From: DATKCF01 sp035513345
Lineage (GTDB): Bacteria > Gemmatimonadota > Gemmatimonadetes > Longimicrobiales > RSA9
Length of the DNA: 64,000 bases
Assembly (NCBI GenBank): GCA_035513345.1
Contig: DATKCF010000152.1
Coordinates: forward strand, 4,295-68,294
Reading direction: 5' to 3'
Positions 34,999 through 43,791 of the stretch are shown here, in pieces (position 1 is the stretch's first letter; each line of letters begins with the position of its first letter). A program made the position numbers and the translations under genes. The notes under the pieces were generated by a model. That model saw nothing but the letters and a program-made list of their open reading frames with translations, was not told where the DNA came from and did no database searches.

Positions 34999-35472
34999 TC
35001 AGTCTTCGCCAAGCTGCTCGCCCGCCGCGCGCAATACGTCGCGGGCGTTGTCGTACGTCACCGTTTCGAGCGCGCTCCGGAACGGTCGCCAGATGCACTC
35101 GGTGATACCTTCATCGTGCTGGGGCACGGGCTCGCCGTCGGCCGATTCGACCAGATAGAAGTGGCAGATCTTGTGTACGAGCCGGCCGCGGTCTCGGAAA
35201 TACCAGTCGATCGTCGGAAGCTCCGCGACCACGGCGATATCGCTCAGACCGGTCTCCTCGGCCACTTCACGGACAGCCGCGTCGACCGGCGACTCATCGC
35301 CCTCGATATGGCCTTTCGGCAGGCCCCAGTTGTCATAGGGATCGCGAATCAGCAGAAACGCCAGGCCCTCGAAGTTGCGGCGGAACACGACGCCGCCCGA
35401 GCTGCGCTCGATGCGCGCCCGCCGCCGCCTTCGCCTTCCACCCGATCGCCTGCTGCCGCCGGACTCGCCCAC
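34999..35472 (-). CDS. Nudix hydrolase
   Basis: 157 residues from a GTG. The AGGAGG site lies right after the mlaD stop, 11 bases before the GTG. The first 22 residues are a poly-Arg/Gly stretch. The Nudix box is complete at residues 54-76 (GHIEGDE to REVAEETGL). The LIRDPYDNWGLPKGHIEG approach and IDWYFRDRGRLVHK segment resemble dinucleotide-polyphosphate (Ap4A/Ap6A-type) Nudix proteins. Substrate not certain. Located between the Mla lipid-transport genes and the AI-2E permease in one direction. Confidence 0.88.
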   Translation of the reverse strand: MGESGGSRRSGGRRRRRRARIERSSGGVVFRRNFEGLAFLLIRDPYDNWGLPKGHIEGDESPVDAAVREVAEETGLSDIAVVAELPTIDWYFRDRGRLVHKICHFYLVESADGEPVPQHDEGITECIWRPFRSALETVTYDNARDVLRAAGEQLGED

Positions 35473-35487
35473 TCTCGCGCCGGCCTC

Positions 35488-36477
35488 CTAGAAGATGCGC
35501 ACGTTGATGTAGCGGCGCGGATTCAGACGAAGGTCGCGCAGCAATGCCTGCAGTTCCGCGTTCGTTTCGACGATCCTCCAGTACAGCGTCGTGTCTCGCA
35601 GCATCAGGCCGAGGGTGCCCTCACCGCGACTCAGCGAGTTCGCGATCGTGCCGACCGACCGCATCAGCGTGTCTGCCGTCATTGCGGCCGTCTGCATGGT
35701 CCGGCTCGTCTGCAGCAGTTCCGAACTCAGCGAGTCTATGCGGACGGACGCATGCTCCGCTGCCGACACGATGTTGACCAGCTTGTCGCCGGAGATCGCC
35801 GTCTCGACCTGGAGGAACGCGCGATTGATCGTCGCGACCGCTTCGCCCAGCGACGCCGATGTCTCCTGAAGGTCGCCGGCCAGGTCATCGATCGCCTGCT
35901 GTTGCCGTGATACCATCGTCGTCAACTGCGCGCTTACCGTCTGGATGTTGTCGATCGCTCGCCTGATATTGTCCGCCGTTTCCTCCGTGAACGCGACCTC
36001 GAATCGCTCGCTCAGGACCGCCAGGTTCTGCGCGATCTGGTCCGCGACCGCCGTCAGCCGCGACATGTCCGGCAGCGTCGCGCCCGGCAGGATCGTCGCG
36101 TCCGGCGCTTCCGCGTAGTCGAACTGCGGTACGGACGTGCGCGGGAATATCTCCGCCTGCCAGTCGCCGAACATCGACTCGGGCGCCAGCAGCACGACCG
36201 GATCCTCCGGCAACTGAACATCGGCCAGCACCCGCATCGCCACGATCACCCCAGCGCCTGACTCCTCGAGACTGATCGATTCGACCCGGCCGATCGGCAC
36301 GCCCCTCACCTTCACCGCATTGCCGCCCTGGAGCTGGCCAACCTCGCGGAACCGGGCACGAAGCTCCATCTCCTCACGCCCGAAGCCTCTGCCCTGCATC
36401 CAGACCGTGCCCACGACCACCGCCACGATCGCAAGGATCACCACTGCGCCAACCGCTATCTCGTTCCGTGCTTTCAT
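35488..36477 (-). CDS. mlaD: MlaD-family (MCE-domain) lipid-transport protein
   Basis: 329 residues. One N-terminal membrane helix (IAVGAVVILAIVAVVVGTVW), then an MCE domain (about 40-150: FREVGQLQGGNAVKVRGVPI, VLADVQLPEDPVVLLAPESM), then a long helical region (about 150-320). MCE proteins form periplasmic hexamers that carry phospholipids between membranes. The helical extension is longer than in E. coli MlaD (183 residues), resembling the long chloroplast/actinobacterial forms. Its ATG overlaps the mlaF stop by 4 bp. Confidence 0.9.
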   Translation of the reverse strand: MKARNEIAVGAVVILAIVAVVVGTVWMQGRGFGREEMELRARFREVGQLQGGNAVKVRGVPIGRVESISLEESGAGVIVAMRVLADVQLPEDPVVLLAPESMFGDWQAEIFPRTSVPQFDYAEAPDATILPGATLPDMSRLTAVADQIAQNLAVLSERFEVAFTEETADNIRRAIDNIQTVSAQLTTMVSRQQQAIDDLAGDLQETSASLGEAVATINRAFLQVETAISGDKLVNIVSAAEHASVRIDSLSSELLQTSRTMQTAAMTADTLMRSVGTIANSLSRGEGTLGLMLRDTTLYWRIVETNAELQALLRDLRLNPRRYINVRIF

Positions 36478-37226
36478 GCCGCCGCACCCTGCAACAGGTC
36501 GGGCCGTCCCTCGATGAACCCTTTCACGATCGGGTCATCGGTCGCCCGGATCTCGTCCGGTGTTCCCGAGTAACGGATCAGTCCACTGTACAACATCGCG
36601 ATCCTGTTCGCGACGCGATACGCGCTCTGCATGTCGTGCGTGACAACGACGCTCGTCACTGAAAGCTCTCTGGCCATGCGCAGGATCAGGTCGTCGATGA
36701 CCGCTGTCGTGACCGGATCCAGACCTGACGTCGGCTCGTCGTACAGCAGATACTTCGGCCGCGTCGCAATCGCTCGCGCCAGCCCGACACGCTTGCGCTG
36801 GCCACCGGAGATCTCTGCCGGCAACCGACTCTCGTATCCATCCATCTCCACCAGCAGCAGCGACTCCGCCACTCGCTGGCGTATCGAGGCGTCCGTCATT
36901 TCGCCCGACCGGCGCAATCCCATGGCCACGTTGTCGAACACCGTCATCGAGTCGAACAATGCCGCGAACTGAAAAACATAGCCGATCTGGCGTCGCAGCT
37001 CGTGCAGATGTTCCCGCGACAGAGAACGGACATCCTGCCCGTCGACACTCACGCGGCCGGCATCCGCCTCGATCAGCCGCACGATCGTTTTCAGCAGGAC
37101 CGACTTGCCCGAGCCGGACGCGCCGATCACGGCCAGCGTCTCCTGATCGTGAACCTCGAGGTCGATGCCATCCAGCACGACCTTCGAGCCGAACGCCTTG
37201 CTCACACCCGCGAGTTCAATGCTCAT
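36474..37226 (-). CDS. mlaF: ABC transporter ATP-binding protein (MlaF)
   Basis: 250 residues from ATG 37226, which overlaps the mlaE stop (ATGA). Energises the Mla phospholipid transporter. Walker A GASGSGKS, signature ISGGQRKRVGLARA, Walker B YLLYDEPTSGLDP and switch VVVTHDMQSA. The SGGQRKR signature and the terminal FIEGRPDLLQ are typical of MlaF/Ttg2A, including the C-terminal tail that clamps the other protomer. No MlaB (STAS) gene is seen beside it. Confidence 0.95.
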   Translation of the reverse strand: MSIELAGVSKAFGSKVVLDGIDLEVHDQETLAVIGASGSGKSVLLKTIVRLIEADAGRVSVDGQDVRSLSREHLHELRRQIGYVFQFAALFDSMTVFDNVAMGLRRSGEMTDASIRQRVAESLLLVEMDGYESRLPAEISGGQRKRVGLARAIATRPKYLLYDEPTSGLDPVTTAVIDDLILRMARELSVTSVVVTHDMQSAYRVANRIAMLYSGLIRYSGTPDEIRATDDPIVKGFIEGRPDLLQGAAA

Positions 37227-38005
37227 AGCAGCGTCACTGCCCAGAACGCATCGAGAACCAGGATCAGCATGCTCGACACCACCACCGCCTGCGTGGTCGC
37301 CTTGCCGACCGCCTCCGCGCCACCCTGCGTCGTGAACCCGAAAAAACAGCCGATCGACGACACGGCGAACCCGAACGATGCCGCCTTGATCAGCGAGTAT
37401 TGCACGTCGAACGGCTCGAAGAACAGCCGGAGCCCACGGACGAACTGCGGCGTCGACAGGTCCAGAAGATTGATCGACGTGATCCAGCCGCCGCCCACGC
37501 CCACCACGTTCGCGAATGCGACGACCGCCGGAAACATCACAATGCTCGCGAGGACCCGCGGTACCACCAGATACGACAGCGGATCGTACGCCAGAGTCTC
37601 GAGTGCGTCGATCTGCTCCGTCACACGCATCGTGCCGATCTCCGCAGCGATGTTCGCGCCGACCCGGCCCGCCAGCGCCAGTCCCGTCAGAACCGGGCCC
37701 AGTTCGAGGATCATCGTCTTGCCCACAAGTGCACCCACGAAATACAGCGGAACGGCACCCGTGAACGTGTACGACGCCTGGAGCGCCAGCACGATACCCG
37801 TGAATCCGGCAATGAAAAGCGCGATCGGCAACGACGCGACGCCCAGCCTCGCCATCTGGATGATGACCAGGCGGCCCCACACACCAACGTCGGGAAGCGC
37901 CCGCCCGGCGGACAGGACGAACGCGCCGAAACGGCCGAAGCCTGCCGTGAGCCCCAGCGCCTTGCGACCGACCGCGGCCACCGGAGCTTCCAACGCCCTT
38001 CTCAT
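37223..38005 (-). CDS. mlaE: MlaE-type phospholipid ABC permease
   Basis: 260 residues, inner-membrane permease with an N-terminal interfacial helix and five membrane segments. Conserved MlaE blocks are FTGIVLALQASYTF, ELGPVLTGLALAGRVGANIA, AEIGTMRVTEQIDALETLAYDP and the final ATTQAVVVSSMLILVLDAFWA. With MlaF and MlaD it makes an E-F-D operon with 4-bp overlaps, as in diderm bacteria. Start ATG 38005; 48 bp separate it from the mqnA stop upstream. Confidence 0.95.
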   Translation of the reverse strand: MRRALEAPVAAVGRKALGLTAGFGRFGAFVLSAGRALPDVGVWGRLVIIQMARLGVASLPIALFIAGFTGIVLALQASYTFTGAVPLYFVGALVGKTMILELGPVLTGLALAGRVGANIAAEIGTMRVTEQIDALETLAYDPLSYLVVPRVLASIVMFPAVVAFANVVGVGGGWITSINLLDLSTPQFVRGLRLFFEPFDVQYSLIKAASFGFAVSSIGCFFGFTTQGGAEAVGKATTQAVVVSSMLILVLDAFWAVTLL

Positions 38006-38053
38006 GCGCTGAAACCTACCGTACAGCCGAGCCGAGTGTCCACTCGACTCTGC

Positions 38054-38878
38054 TCAGGGTGCTGCGCCGGCCAGCCACTCCAGCGCCGGCACCGATGGCG
38101 CCTCCCCGATCTGCACCGCCAGCTCGTAGTAGCGGAGCAGACCTTCCTGCATGCGTGTGTCCAGGTCGAACCGCAGCGATCTCCAGTATGTCAGCAGCGC
38201 TTCGGGCTCCACATTGAACCGCCCCGCGTGCCGCTCTGCCGCAGTGGCGGCGTTCTCTTCGTACCACGCCCGCGACTCGATCAGCACCCGGTACGCACGC
38301 CGCAGTTCGTCCGCGTCACAATCTCGTCTCGCCTGCCACAACGCGTACGCGAACGGCAGCCCTGTCCACTCCGTCCATGCCGCACCGAGGTCGATCACCT
38401 GACGATCCGCCGGCACGACGCGGCGCAACGCAACATCCCCGATCCGCAGTACCGCGGCCGCGCGTATGCCTATGGGATCGCCCGCATCGGTCTGGTGGAA
38501 CCACGCGTACTCCGGCTTCACGCCCCACCGCAACTCCAGAAGAATCCGCAGCAGTACGACCGACGACGCGGATGCCGTCGGCAGCCACACCATCTCGCCG
38601 CCGAGCGACTCGGGTGGCAGGGCCGTTTCCAGGAGAATGCTGCCGACCGGGCCATCCGATCCTATCGCGAGGTCCGGCAACAGAACGTATCGCTCGGAAT
38701 GACGAGCGTACTCGATGCTCGAACAGGGCGCGACATCCACCAGACCCGCCAACATCGCTTCGTTCAGCTCCGACGGCACGCCCATCACCAGCCGGAGCCC
38801 CTCCGGCCGCTCCCGCCCGAGCAACTGCGAATGCACCGGTACGCAGTTGCTGTAGTCGATATGGCCGAGCCGGATCAT
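38054..38878 (-). CDS. mqnA: Chorismate dehydratase (menaquinone biosynthesis, futalosine route)
   Basis: 274 residues. MqnA removes water from chorismate to give 3-enolpyruvylbenzoate, the first step of the futalosine menaquinone pathway. Start MIRLGHIDYSNCVPVHSQL, the GVPSELNEAMLAGLVDVAP block, TASASSVVLLRILLELRWG and IGDVALR are all characteristic. The fold is that of periplasmic solute-binding proteins, but no signal peptide is present. It implies respiratory menaquinone made without the classical men genes. Directly upstream of mlaE in the same direction. Confidence 0.92.
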   Translation of the reverse strand: MIRLGHIDYSNCVPVHSQLLGRERPEGLRLVMGVPSELNEAMLAGLVDVAPCSSIEYARHSERYVLLPDLAIGSDGPVGSILLETALPPESLGGEMVWLPTASASSVVLLRILLELRWGVKPEYAWFHQTDAGDPIGIRAAAVLRIGDVALRRVVPADRQVIDLGAAWTEWTGLPFAYALWQARRDCDADELRRAYRVLIESRAWYEENAATAAERHAGRFNVEPEALLTYWRSLRFDLDTRMQEGLLRYYELAVQIGEAPSVPALEWLAGAAP

Positions 38879-38909
38879 TCAGCCAGCTCCACGGCCGCCG
38901 CCCCCACAC

Positions 38910-39290
38910 TCAGCCCGTCGTCGAACGGGGACGGCGACGCCGTTTCCGTTGCGCCTGGCCGTCTGTCAGCGTGAACCGGATCGTCGATGGGTGGCCGCCG
39001 GCGTCCCGTTGCGTCGTCTCCACCATGATGCGCGTCACGACACCGTCAGGGTCGTGCAGGTCGATCTCGAAATCCAGCGACTCCGATTCCGATACGACGC
39101 GCGTCCGCACTCGACGGCCCGGCAAACCAGACGCCGAGGACGGGTTCCGGATCAGCGTCTTCGTGCTCTGCCGGCCGTTCTCCAGATTGCGTGTCACCTT
39201 CACGTGGCGGAGCCAGTCCGGCGGGTAGCTGATCGTGTACTCGGAGCCGTGCTGATCGGTACCGCGTCCCTCTCGGTTGTGACGTGCCAT
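38910..39290 (-). CDS. Hypothetical protein, unknown function
   Basis: 126 residues from ATG 39290 (GGAGG about 4 bases before it; a GTG one codon earlier is an alternative). Strongly charged, with a basic tail (QAQRKRRRRPRSTTG). Beta-rich centre (DWLRHVKVTRNLENGRQSTK, TRVVSESESLDFEIDLHDP). No membrane helix. I do not recognise the family. Lies 31 bp upstream of mqnA in the same direction; divergent to the rho promoter. Confidence 0.65.
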   Translation of the reverse strand: MARHNREGRGTDQHGSEYTISYPPDWLRHVKVTRNLENGRQSTKTLIRNPSSASGLPGRRVRTRVVSESESLDFEIDLHDPDGVVTRIMVETTQRDAGGHPSTIRFTLTDGQAQRKRRRRPRSTTG

Positions 39291-39428
39291 CACACCTCCG
39301 CCATATCGCCTGCGGGCCCCGCCTCCGCGTGGGCCGCCCGTCGAGCCAAACTCCCGTAGCCCCCGACCGGTGTCAAGCGGACACCGATCCGGAACTCCGC
39401 CTCCCCATCACCCTGCCCAACGCCACTC

Positions 39429-39457
39429 TTGACCTTGCCCCGGGCCCGTGCTACACT
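39429..39457 (+). promoter_or_regulatory. Sigma70-type promoter of rho
   Basis: TTGACC (39429-39434) and TACACT (39452-39457) with 17-bp spacing. Transcription would start near 39464, leaving a leader of about 170 nt before the GTG of rho. A long leader is compatible with the known autoregulation of rho, but no hairpin with a T-tract is visible in it. Confidence 0.65.
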
Positions 39458-39635
39458 ACCCCGTCACCACGACAACTCGATTTTCCCCGACAATCGGCGC
39501 GAGCGCGCCCAACCCGAGAATCCGGCCCTATCGCTCTCTGATCAACATTCCGGGCGTACAGCGCTTCCGATTGCCAGGCGCTGACCTTCCCATGTGCCAA
39601 TCCAGACTCAAACGTGTCTTCCGGAGCAAGGAACC

Positions 39636-40886
39636 GTGGACATTGCCGAACTGAAGAGTAAGTCCATCGCGGAACTTCACGAGATGGCGGAAGATCTGAA
39701 AATCGCCAACTACTCGGGCCTCCGCAAACAGGACCTGATCTTCCGCATCGAACAGAATCTGCTCGATTCCGACGTCGTCCTGCGCGGCGAGGGCGTTCTC
39801 GAGATCCTGCCCGAGGGGTACGGCTTCCTCAGGTCGCAGGACTGGAACTACCTGTACGGCCCCGACGACATCTACGTCAGCCCATCACAGATCAAGCGGT
39901 TCGATCTCCGTACGGGCGACACCGTGCTCGGCCAGGTCCGGCCGCCCAAGGAGGGTGAACGGTATCTGGCCCTGCTCAAGGTCGAGCAGGTCAATGGCGA
40001 TGATCCCGAGCGCGCCAAGCATCGCATCGCGTTCGACAACCTGCGGCCGCGCTACCCAGAGAACCGGCTCAAGCTCGAGAACTCGACCGGCGACCTGTCC
40101 ATGCGTCTCATGGACCTCGTCGTGCCCATCGGCAAGGGCCAGCGCGGCCTCATCGTCTCCCCGCCCAAGGCCGGCAAGACGATGATCATGCAGAAGATCG
40201 CCAACTCCATTATCGAGAATCACCCCGAAGTCCACCTGATCGTACTGCTGATCGACGAACGGCCCGAAGAAGTCACCGACATGGAGGAGAACGTCAAGGC
40301 CGAGGTCATTTCCTCGACCTTCGATGAACCCGCCGACCGCCACGTACAGGTCGCCGAGATGGTCATCGAAAAGGCGAAACGTCTCATCGAGCACGGCCGT
40401 GACGTCGTCATCCTCCTCGACTCGATTACACGACTCGCCCGCGCTTACAACGTCACCGTACCGCACTCCGGCAAGATCCTGTCCGGCGGTGTCGACGCGC
40501 ACGCGCTGCACAAGCCGAAGCGCTTCTTTGGCGCAGCACGCAACATCGACCAGGGTGGCTCCCTCACCATCATCGCGACCGCCCTCATCGAAACCGGCTC
40601 GCGCATGGATGAGGTCATCTTCGAGGAGTTCAAGGGCACCGGCAACATGGAGGTCGTGCTCGATCGCCATATCGCCGACAAGCGCGTCTTCCCCGCGATC
40701 GACATCAACCGTTCCGGTACCCGCAAGGAAGAACTGCTGCTCGACGAGATCGAACTCAACCGCGTCTACCTGCTCCGCAATTTCCTGGCTGACATGCCGC
40801 CGGCCGAAGCGCTCGAATTCCTCCTCGACCGCATGCGCCGCACCAAGGTCAACAAGGAATTCCTCGACAGCATGGCCAAGGGATAG
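39636..40886 (+). CDS. rho: Transcription termination factor Rho
   Basis: 416 residues from GTG 39636. This gives VDIAELKSKSIAELHEMAED, the usual Rho N-terminus; a ribosome-binding site GGAGCAAGG precedes it. The cold-shock RNA-binding domain follows (GVLEILPEGYGFLRSQDWNY, YVSPSQIKRFDLRTGDTVLG). The ATPase has P-loop SPPKAGKT, Walker B DVVILLDSITRLARAYN and the Q/R loops (VLDRHIADKRVFPAIDINRS). Hexameric RNA helicase that ends transcription. No insertion domain. A 170-nt leader separates it from a strong promoter. Confidence 0.97.
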   Translation: MDIAELKSKSIAELHEMAEDLKIANYSGLRKQDLIFRIEQNLLDSDVVLRGEGVLEILPEGYGFLRSQDWNYLYGPDDIYVSPSQIKRFDLRTGDTVLGQVRPPKEGERYLALLKVEQVNGDDPERAKHRIAFDNLRPRYPENRLKLENSTGDLSMRLMDLVVPIGKGQRGLIVSPPKAGKTMIMQKIANSIIENHPEVHLIVLLIDERPEEVTDMEENVKAEVISSTFDEPADRHVQVAEMVIEKAKRLIEHGRDVVILLDSITRLARAYNVTVPHSGKILSGGVDAHALHKPKRFFGAARNIDQGGSLTIIATALIETGSRMDEVIFEEFKGTGNMEVVLDRHIADKRVFPAIDINRSGTRKEELLLDEIELNRVYLLRNFLADMPPAEALEFLLDRMRRTKVNKEFLDSMAKG

Positions 40887-40900
40887 ACGGACGAACCGGA

Positions 40901-41338
40901 TTATCGCAACGACAGCCGATTCTCGACCAGCAACTGGATGGTCGCGCTCTGCGCCTCCGAGACGTCCACCGGCCGCGCCACGATGAATCCCGCCCTGCCG
41001 GTCTCCGGAACGAAGAGTATGAGATGATCCGATCGGGCGGGCGGACCATACGGCCACGCCATGCCGGTCGTGTCGACGGCCATCAGCTCCCCGGCGTCCG
41101 TCAGGCTGGCAAGCATTCCGCCATACTCGATCCATGTATCGATCGGGTCCTGGCCTGACAGGATCCGCGGCGTCACGGTCGTTTCGAAGTACTGGACCGC
41201 CTTCCCGAACGCCTCTCGCCCAACGGCCTTCAGCTCGCGCAACCGGTCGCGGTACGCGTCCCGGCTGTCGATGAAGCCGCGTTCGGCGAATCCTCTCGCC
41301 AGCTTCGCGTCGAGTTCGATTCTTGCACCCTCTGCCAT
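40901..41338 (-). CDS. Hypothetical protein, unknown function
   Basis: 145 residues from ATG 41338. Begins MAEGARIELDAKLARGFAER, with an extended helical N-terminal half and a beta-rich end (SDHLILFVPETGRAGFIVAR, ATIQLLVENRLSLR). No membrane segment or motif that I recognise. Convergent with rho, ending 14 bp after it, and divergent from the phosphoribosyltransferase. Codon use looks like real coding sequence. Confidence 0.65.
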   Translation of the reverse strand: MAEGARIELDAKLARGFAERGFIDSRDAYRDRLRELKAVGREAFGKAVQYFETTVTPRILSGQDPIDTWIEYGGMLASLTDAGELMAVDTTGMAWPYGPPARSDHLILFVPETGRAGFIVARPVDVSEAQSATIQLLVENRLSLR

Positions 41339-41451
41339 GGGACGCGGATCATGGACCCTGCCGGCCGTACCGTCAACGGCTTCCCACGATCCTTTGGGTC
41401 CGCTACATTGCCGATCCCCACGCCGGTTCATGCAGACCATGGAGGGCACCC

Positions 41452-42006
41452 ATGACTCGACCGAGCAGCATGTCCGCAAAACGTGCCCCCGGAATGCCCG
41501 ATGCGGACGTCCTCGAGATGGACTGGGAGTTCTTCGGCGAGCTTTGTCGCGTTCTCGCCGTCAAGGTGGCCGCGTCCGGATACCAGCCGGAGATCGTCAT
41601 CGGAATCGCGAAGGCCGGTGTCATTCCGGGCGCGGTCGTCGCTTCGATACTCCGCTGCGACTTCTACAGCCTCAAGATCAGCCGCGACGCGGGCGGGTCA
41701 CGGACTCGCGCTCGGCCGAAGATCTTCTCCGCCGCGCCGGTCGAGGCATCGCGCAAGCGGGTCCTCGTCGTCGACGAGATCTGTACGTCCGGCGAAACCC
41801 TGCGCATCGCGCTCAATGCCATGCGACAGGTCAATCCGGCCGATCTCAGGACAGCGACCAGCCTCGTCAAGCAGGGCCTCTACAAGCCCGACTTCTATGC
41901 TCTCGAGACTGGCGCGACGGTCATCTTTCCGTGGGACCGCCAGATCGTTGATGCCCATGGCGACCTCGTCGTCAATCCGATGTACGAGAATCTGATCGAG
42001 GACTGA
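41452..42006 (+). CDS. Phosphoribosyltransferase
   Basis: 184 residues from ATG 41452, with GGAGGG about 6 bases before it. PRPP-binding motif VLVVDEICTSGET and the type I PRTase core IVIGIAKAGVIPGAVVASIL, with FYSLKISRD and the late TVIFPWDRQIV. The family includes hypoxanthine/xanthine PRTases and unassigned homologues; I cannot name the base. The first 15 residues are unconserved. Sits between convergent neighbours with no operon partner. Confidence 0.85.
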   Translation: MTRPSSMSAKRAPGMPDADVLEMDWEFFGELCRVLAVKVAASGYQPEIVIGIAKAGVIPGAVVASILRCDFYSLKISRDAGGSRTRARPKIFSAAPVEASRKRVLVVDEICTSGETLRIALNAMRQVNPADLRTATSLVKQGLYKPDFYALETGATVIFPWDRQIVDAHGDLVVNPMYENLIED

Positions 42007-42021
42007 GGGTCCGACGCGCGC

Positions 42022-43560
42022 TCACCGATCGGCTACCGACCGCAGCACGTCCAGGACGCCGGCATGCGCGGGCACGTGATCCTCGGCGGATAGCCGGGCG
42101 CCGGCATCCAGCAGTGCCCGCACCGAGGCCTCGTACACACCATCGGCTTCGAACCCGATGTCCGCTCCGAAGCAGGCCCAGCCGAGTGGCGAGGCAGTAT
42201 GCTCGGTGTCCCTGATCCGGAAGTCCGCGCCTCGGCGCAGCAGTTCCCGGACGATCGGTGCTCGCCCGCGAATCGCGGCGTGATGCAGAGCACTGGCGCC
42301 GGACGCATCGGTCGTGTCGACCGGGAACCCGGCGGCCAGGCAGGCTGATACGACATCGAATCGGCCACGTGAGGCCGCTTCGGGAAGCAGCCGCAGATCC
42401 GCCGGTTCGAGTGATGCCACCGTATCCGTTGACGCGATGCGGCTCGCCCCCGCGGTATCGCCACGCCCGCACACAGCCAGCAGCGTGTCCGCCGGCGACA
42501 GCATCTCCGGCACGGCGCCGGCCTCTGCCAGGACCGCCGCAACCGCGTCGAAGCCGCCGCGCATCGCCAGCAACCACGCCGTCCGGCCGTCGGCACGGCG
42601 AGCGTCCACGTCGGCGCCGTGACGTATCAGCAGACGCACGATCTCCGGCTGCTGCCCTCGCCGGGCAGCAGCGTGCAGCGCACTCTCCTGCTCCCGTCCG
42701 GACCGGACATCCGGGTCGGCGCCGTGATCGAGCAGCCACCGCAGGCCTTCCTCGACACGTCCGTCACTTGCGACATCCCACCAGTTCAGCAGAAAGTGCA
42801 GGGCCGTGTTGCCCCAGTCGCCCGTGAAGTTCAGATCGACGCCGTATTCGAGCAGCAACTCGAGCGATTCCTCGTGGAATCGCTCCGCCGCGTGAAACAC
42901 CGACTCGCCATCTGTCGGGCTGGCCCCCGCCTCCAGAAGCATGCGCGCTATGCGCGGCACGTTGCGTACTCCCGTCACCGCATACAGGGCGGGAACATGG
43001 TAATGTCCGTCTTTCGTGTTCGGGTCGGCGCCCGCATCCAGCAGAACTCGTGCAACAGCCGCAAGGCCGTCATCACGGTCGGCACTCTCGCCATGAAACG
43101 GCGAGTAGCAGAGCCATAGCAGTGGTTCCCCCGACGGTGTGCCTGATCGGCTGTTCACTACAGCCGGGTCGCCCGCCACGTGGCGCCGGACTGCCGTCTC
43201 GAGCCCGAGCACGGCAGCCACATGCACGCTCGCTTCCACAATGCGTGGCTCGGCCTCCAGAACTGACAACGCACCAGACCCCTCACCCGCCAGGACCAGC
43301 CGCAGGAACCCATCGACCGCATCGCCCACACCGCGCGAGCCCGCGACGTGCGCGCGCAGTTGCGCCCAGCTCCTGAACCCGTACTCGCGCGCAATGACAC
43401 GCTGCGCTTCCGTCAGCTTCAGATCAGCCTTCGCCCCCACCACCGCCTGCACGCGTGCCACCGCTTCGGCGTCCCCCTCGAGGAACGCCTGCCGCAGTGC
43501 TTTTGCCTGTCGCTTGAGATGCTCGAGATCGGGGCGCCCGGGAAGATTACGTGCTGACAC
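42022..43560 (-). CDS. Ankyrin-repeat protein
   Basis: 512 residues, cytoplasmic. A short N-terminal helical region (LEHLKRQAKALRQAFLEGDA ... REYGFRSWAQLRAHV) of the kind seen in Gemmatimonadota and actinobacterial ankyrin proteins precedes about nine ankyrin repeats. Examples are RVLLDAGADPNTKDGHYHVP, RMLLEAGASPTDGE, WLLDHGADPDVRSGREQESA, RLLIRHGADVDARRADGRTA and RELLRRGADFRIRD. Binding partner unknown. Some repeats are degenerate. It is convergent with the phosphoribosyltransferase (15 bp apart) and stands alone. Confidence 0.85.
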   Translation of the reverse strand: MSARNLPGRPDLEHLKRQAKALRQAFLEGDAEAVARVQAVVGAKADLKLTEAQRVIAREYGFRSWAQLRAHVAGSRGVGDAVDGFLRLVLAGEGSGALSVLEAEPRIVEASVHVAAVLGLETAVRRHVAGDPAVVNSRSGTPSGEPLLWLCYSPFHGESADRDDGLAAVARVLLDAGADPNTKDGHYHVPALYAVTGVRNVPRIARMLLEAGASPTDGESVFHAAERFHEESLELLLEYGVDLNFTGDWGNTALHFLLNWWDVASDGRVEEGLRWLLDHGADPDVRSGREQESALHAAARRGQQPEIVRLLIRHGADVDARRADGRTAWLLAMRGGFDAVAAVLAEAGAVPEMLSPADTLLAVCGRGDTAGASRIASTDTVASLEPADLRLLPEAASRGRFDVVSACLAAGFPVDTTDASGASALHHAAIRGRAPIVRELLRRGADFRIRDTEHTASPLGWACFGADIGFEADGVYEASVRALLDAGARLSAEDHVPAHAGVLDVLRSVADR

Positions 43561-43791
43561 GCAGAACCTCCTTTCAGTGGATCGCCCGGCGTCCGCGCCG
43601 TTCGGGCTGAAAGAAGGTCGCTATCAGTACTGCCAACTGCTCAGGTGGACTGCGTCCTTTCCGCGGACCGGTTGCGCCCCTGCCTGCGCCAGCCAACCGT
43701 AGCCCCGCCCACCCCAAACCGCAAGAGCCCCCTCCCGCACCCCTCCCGCAGTGCCCCCCAGAAACCAGCCCCAGAAACGTGTCCTGTCCCC

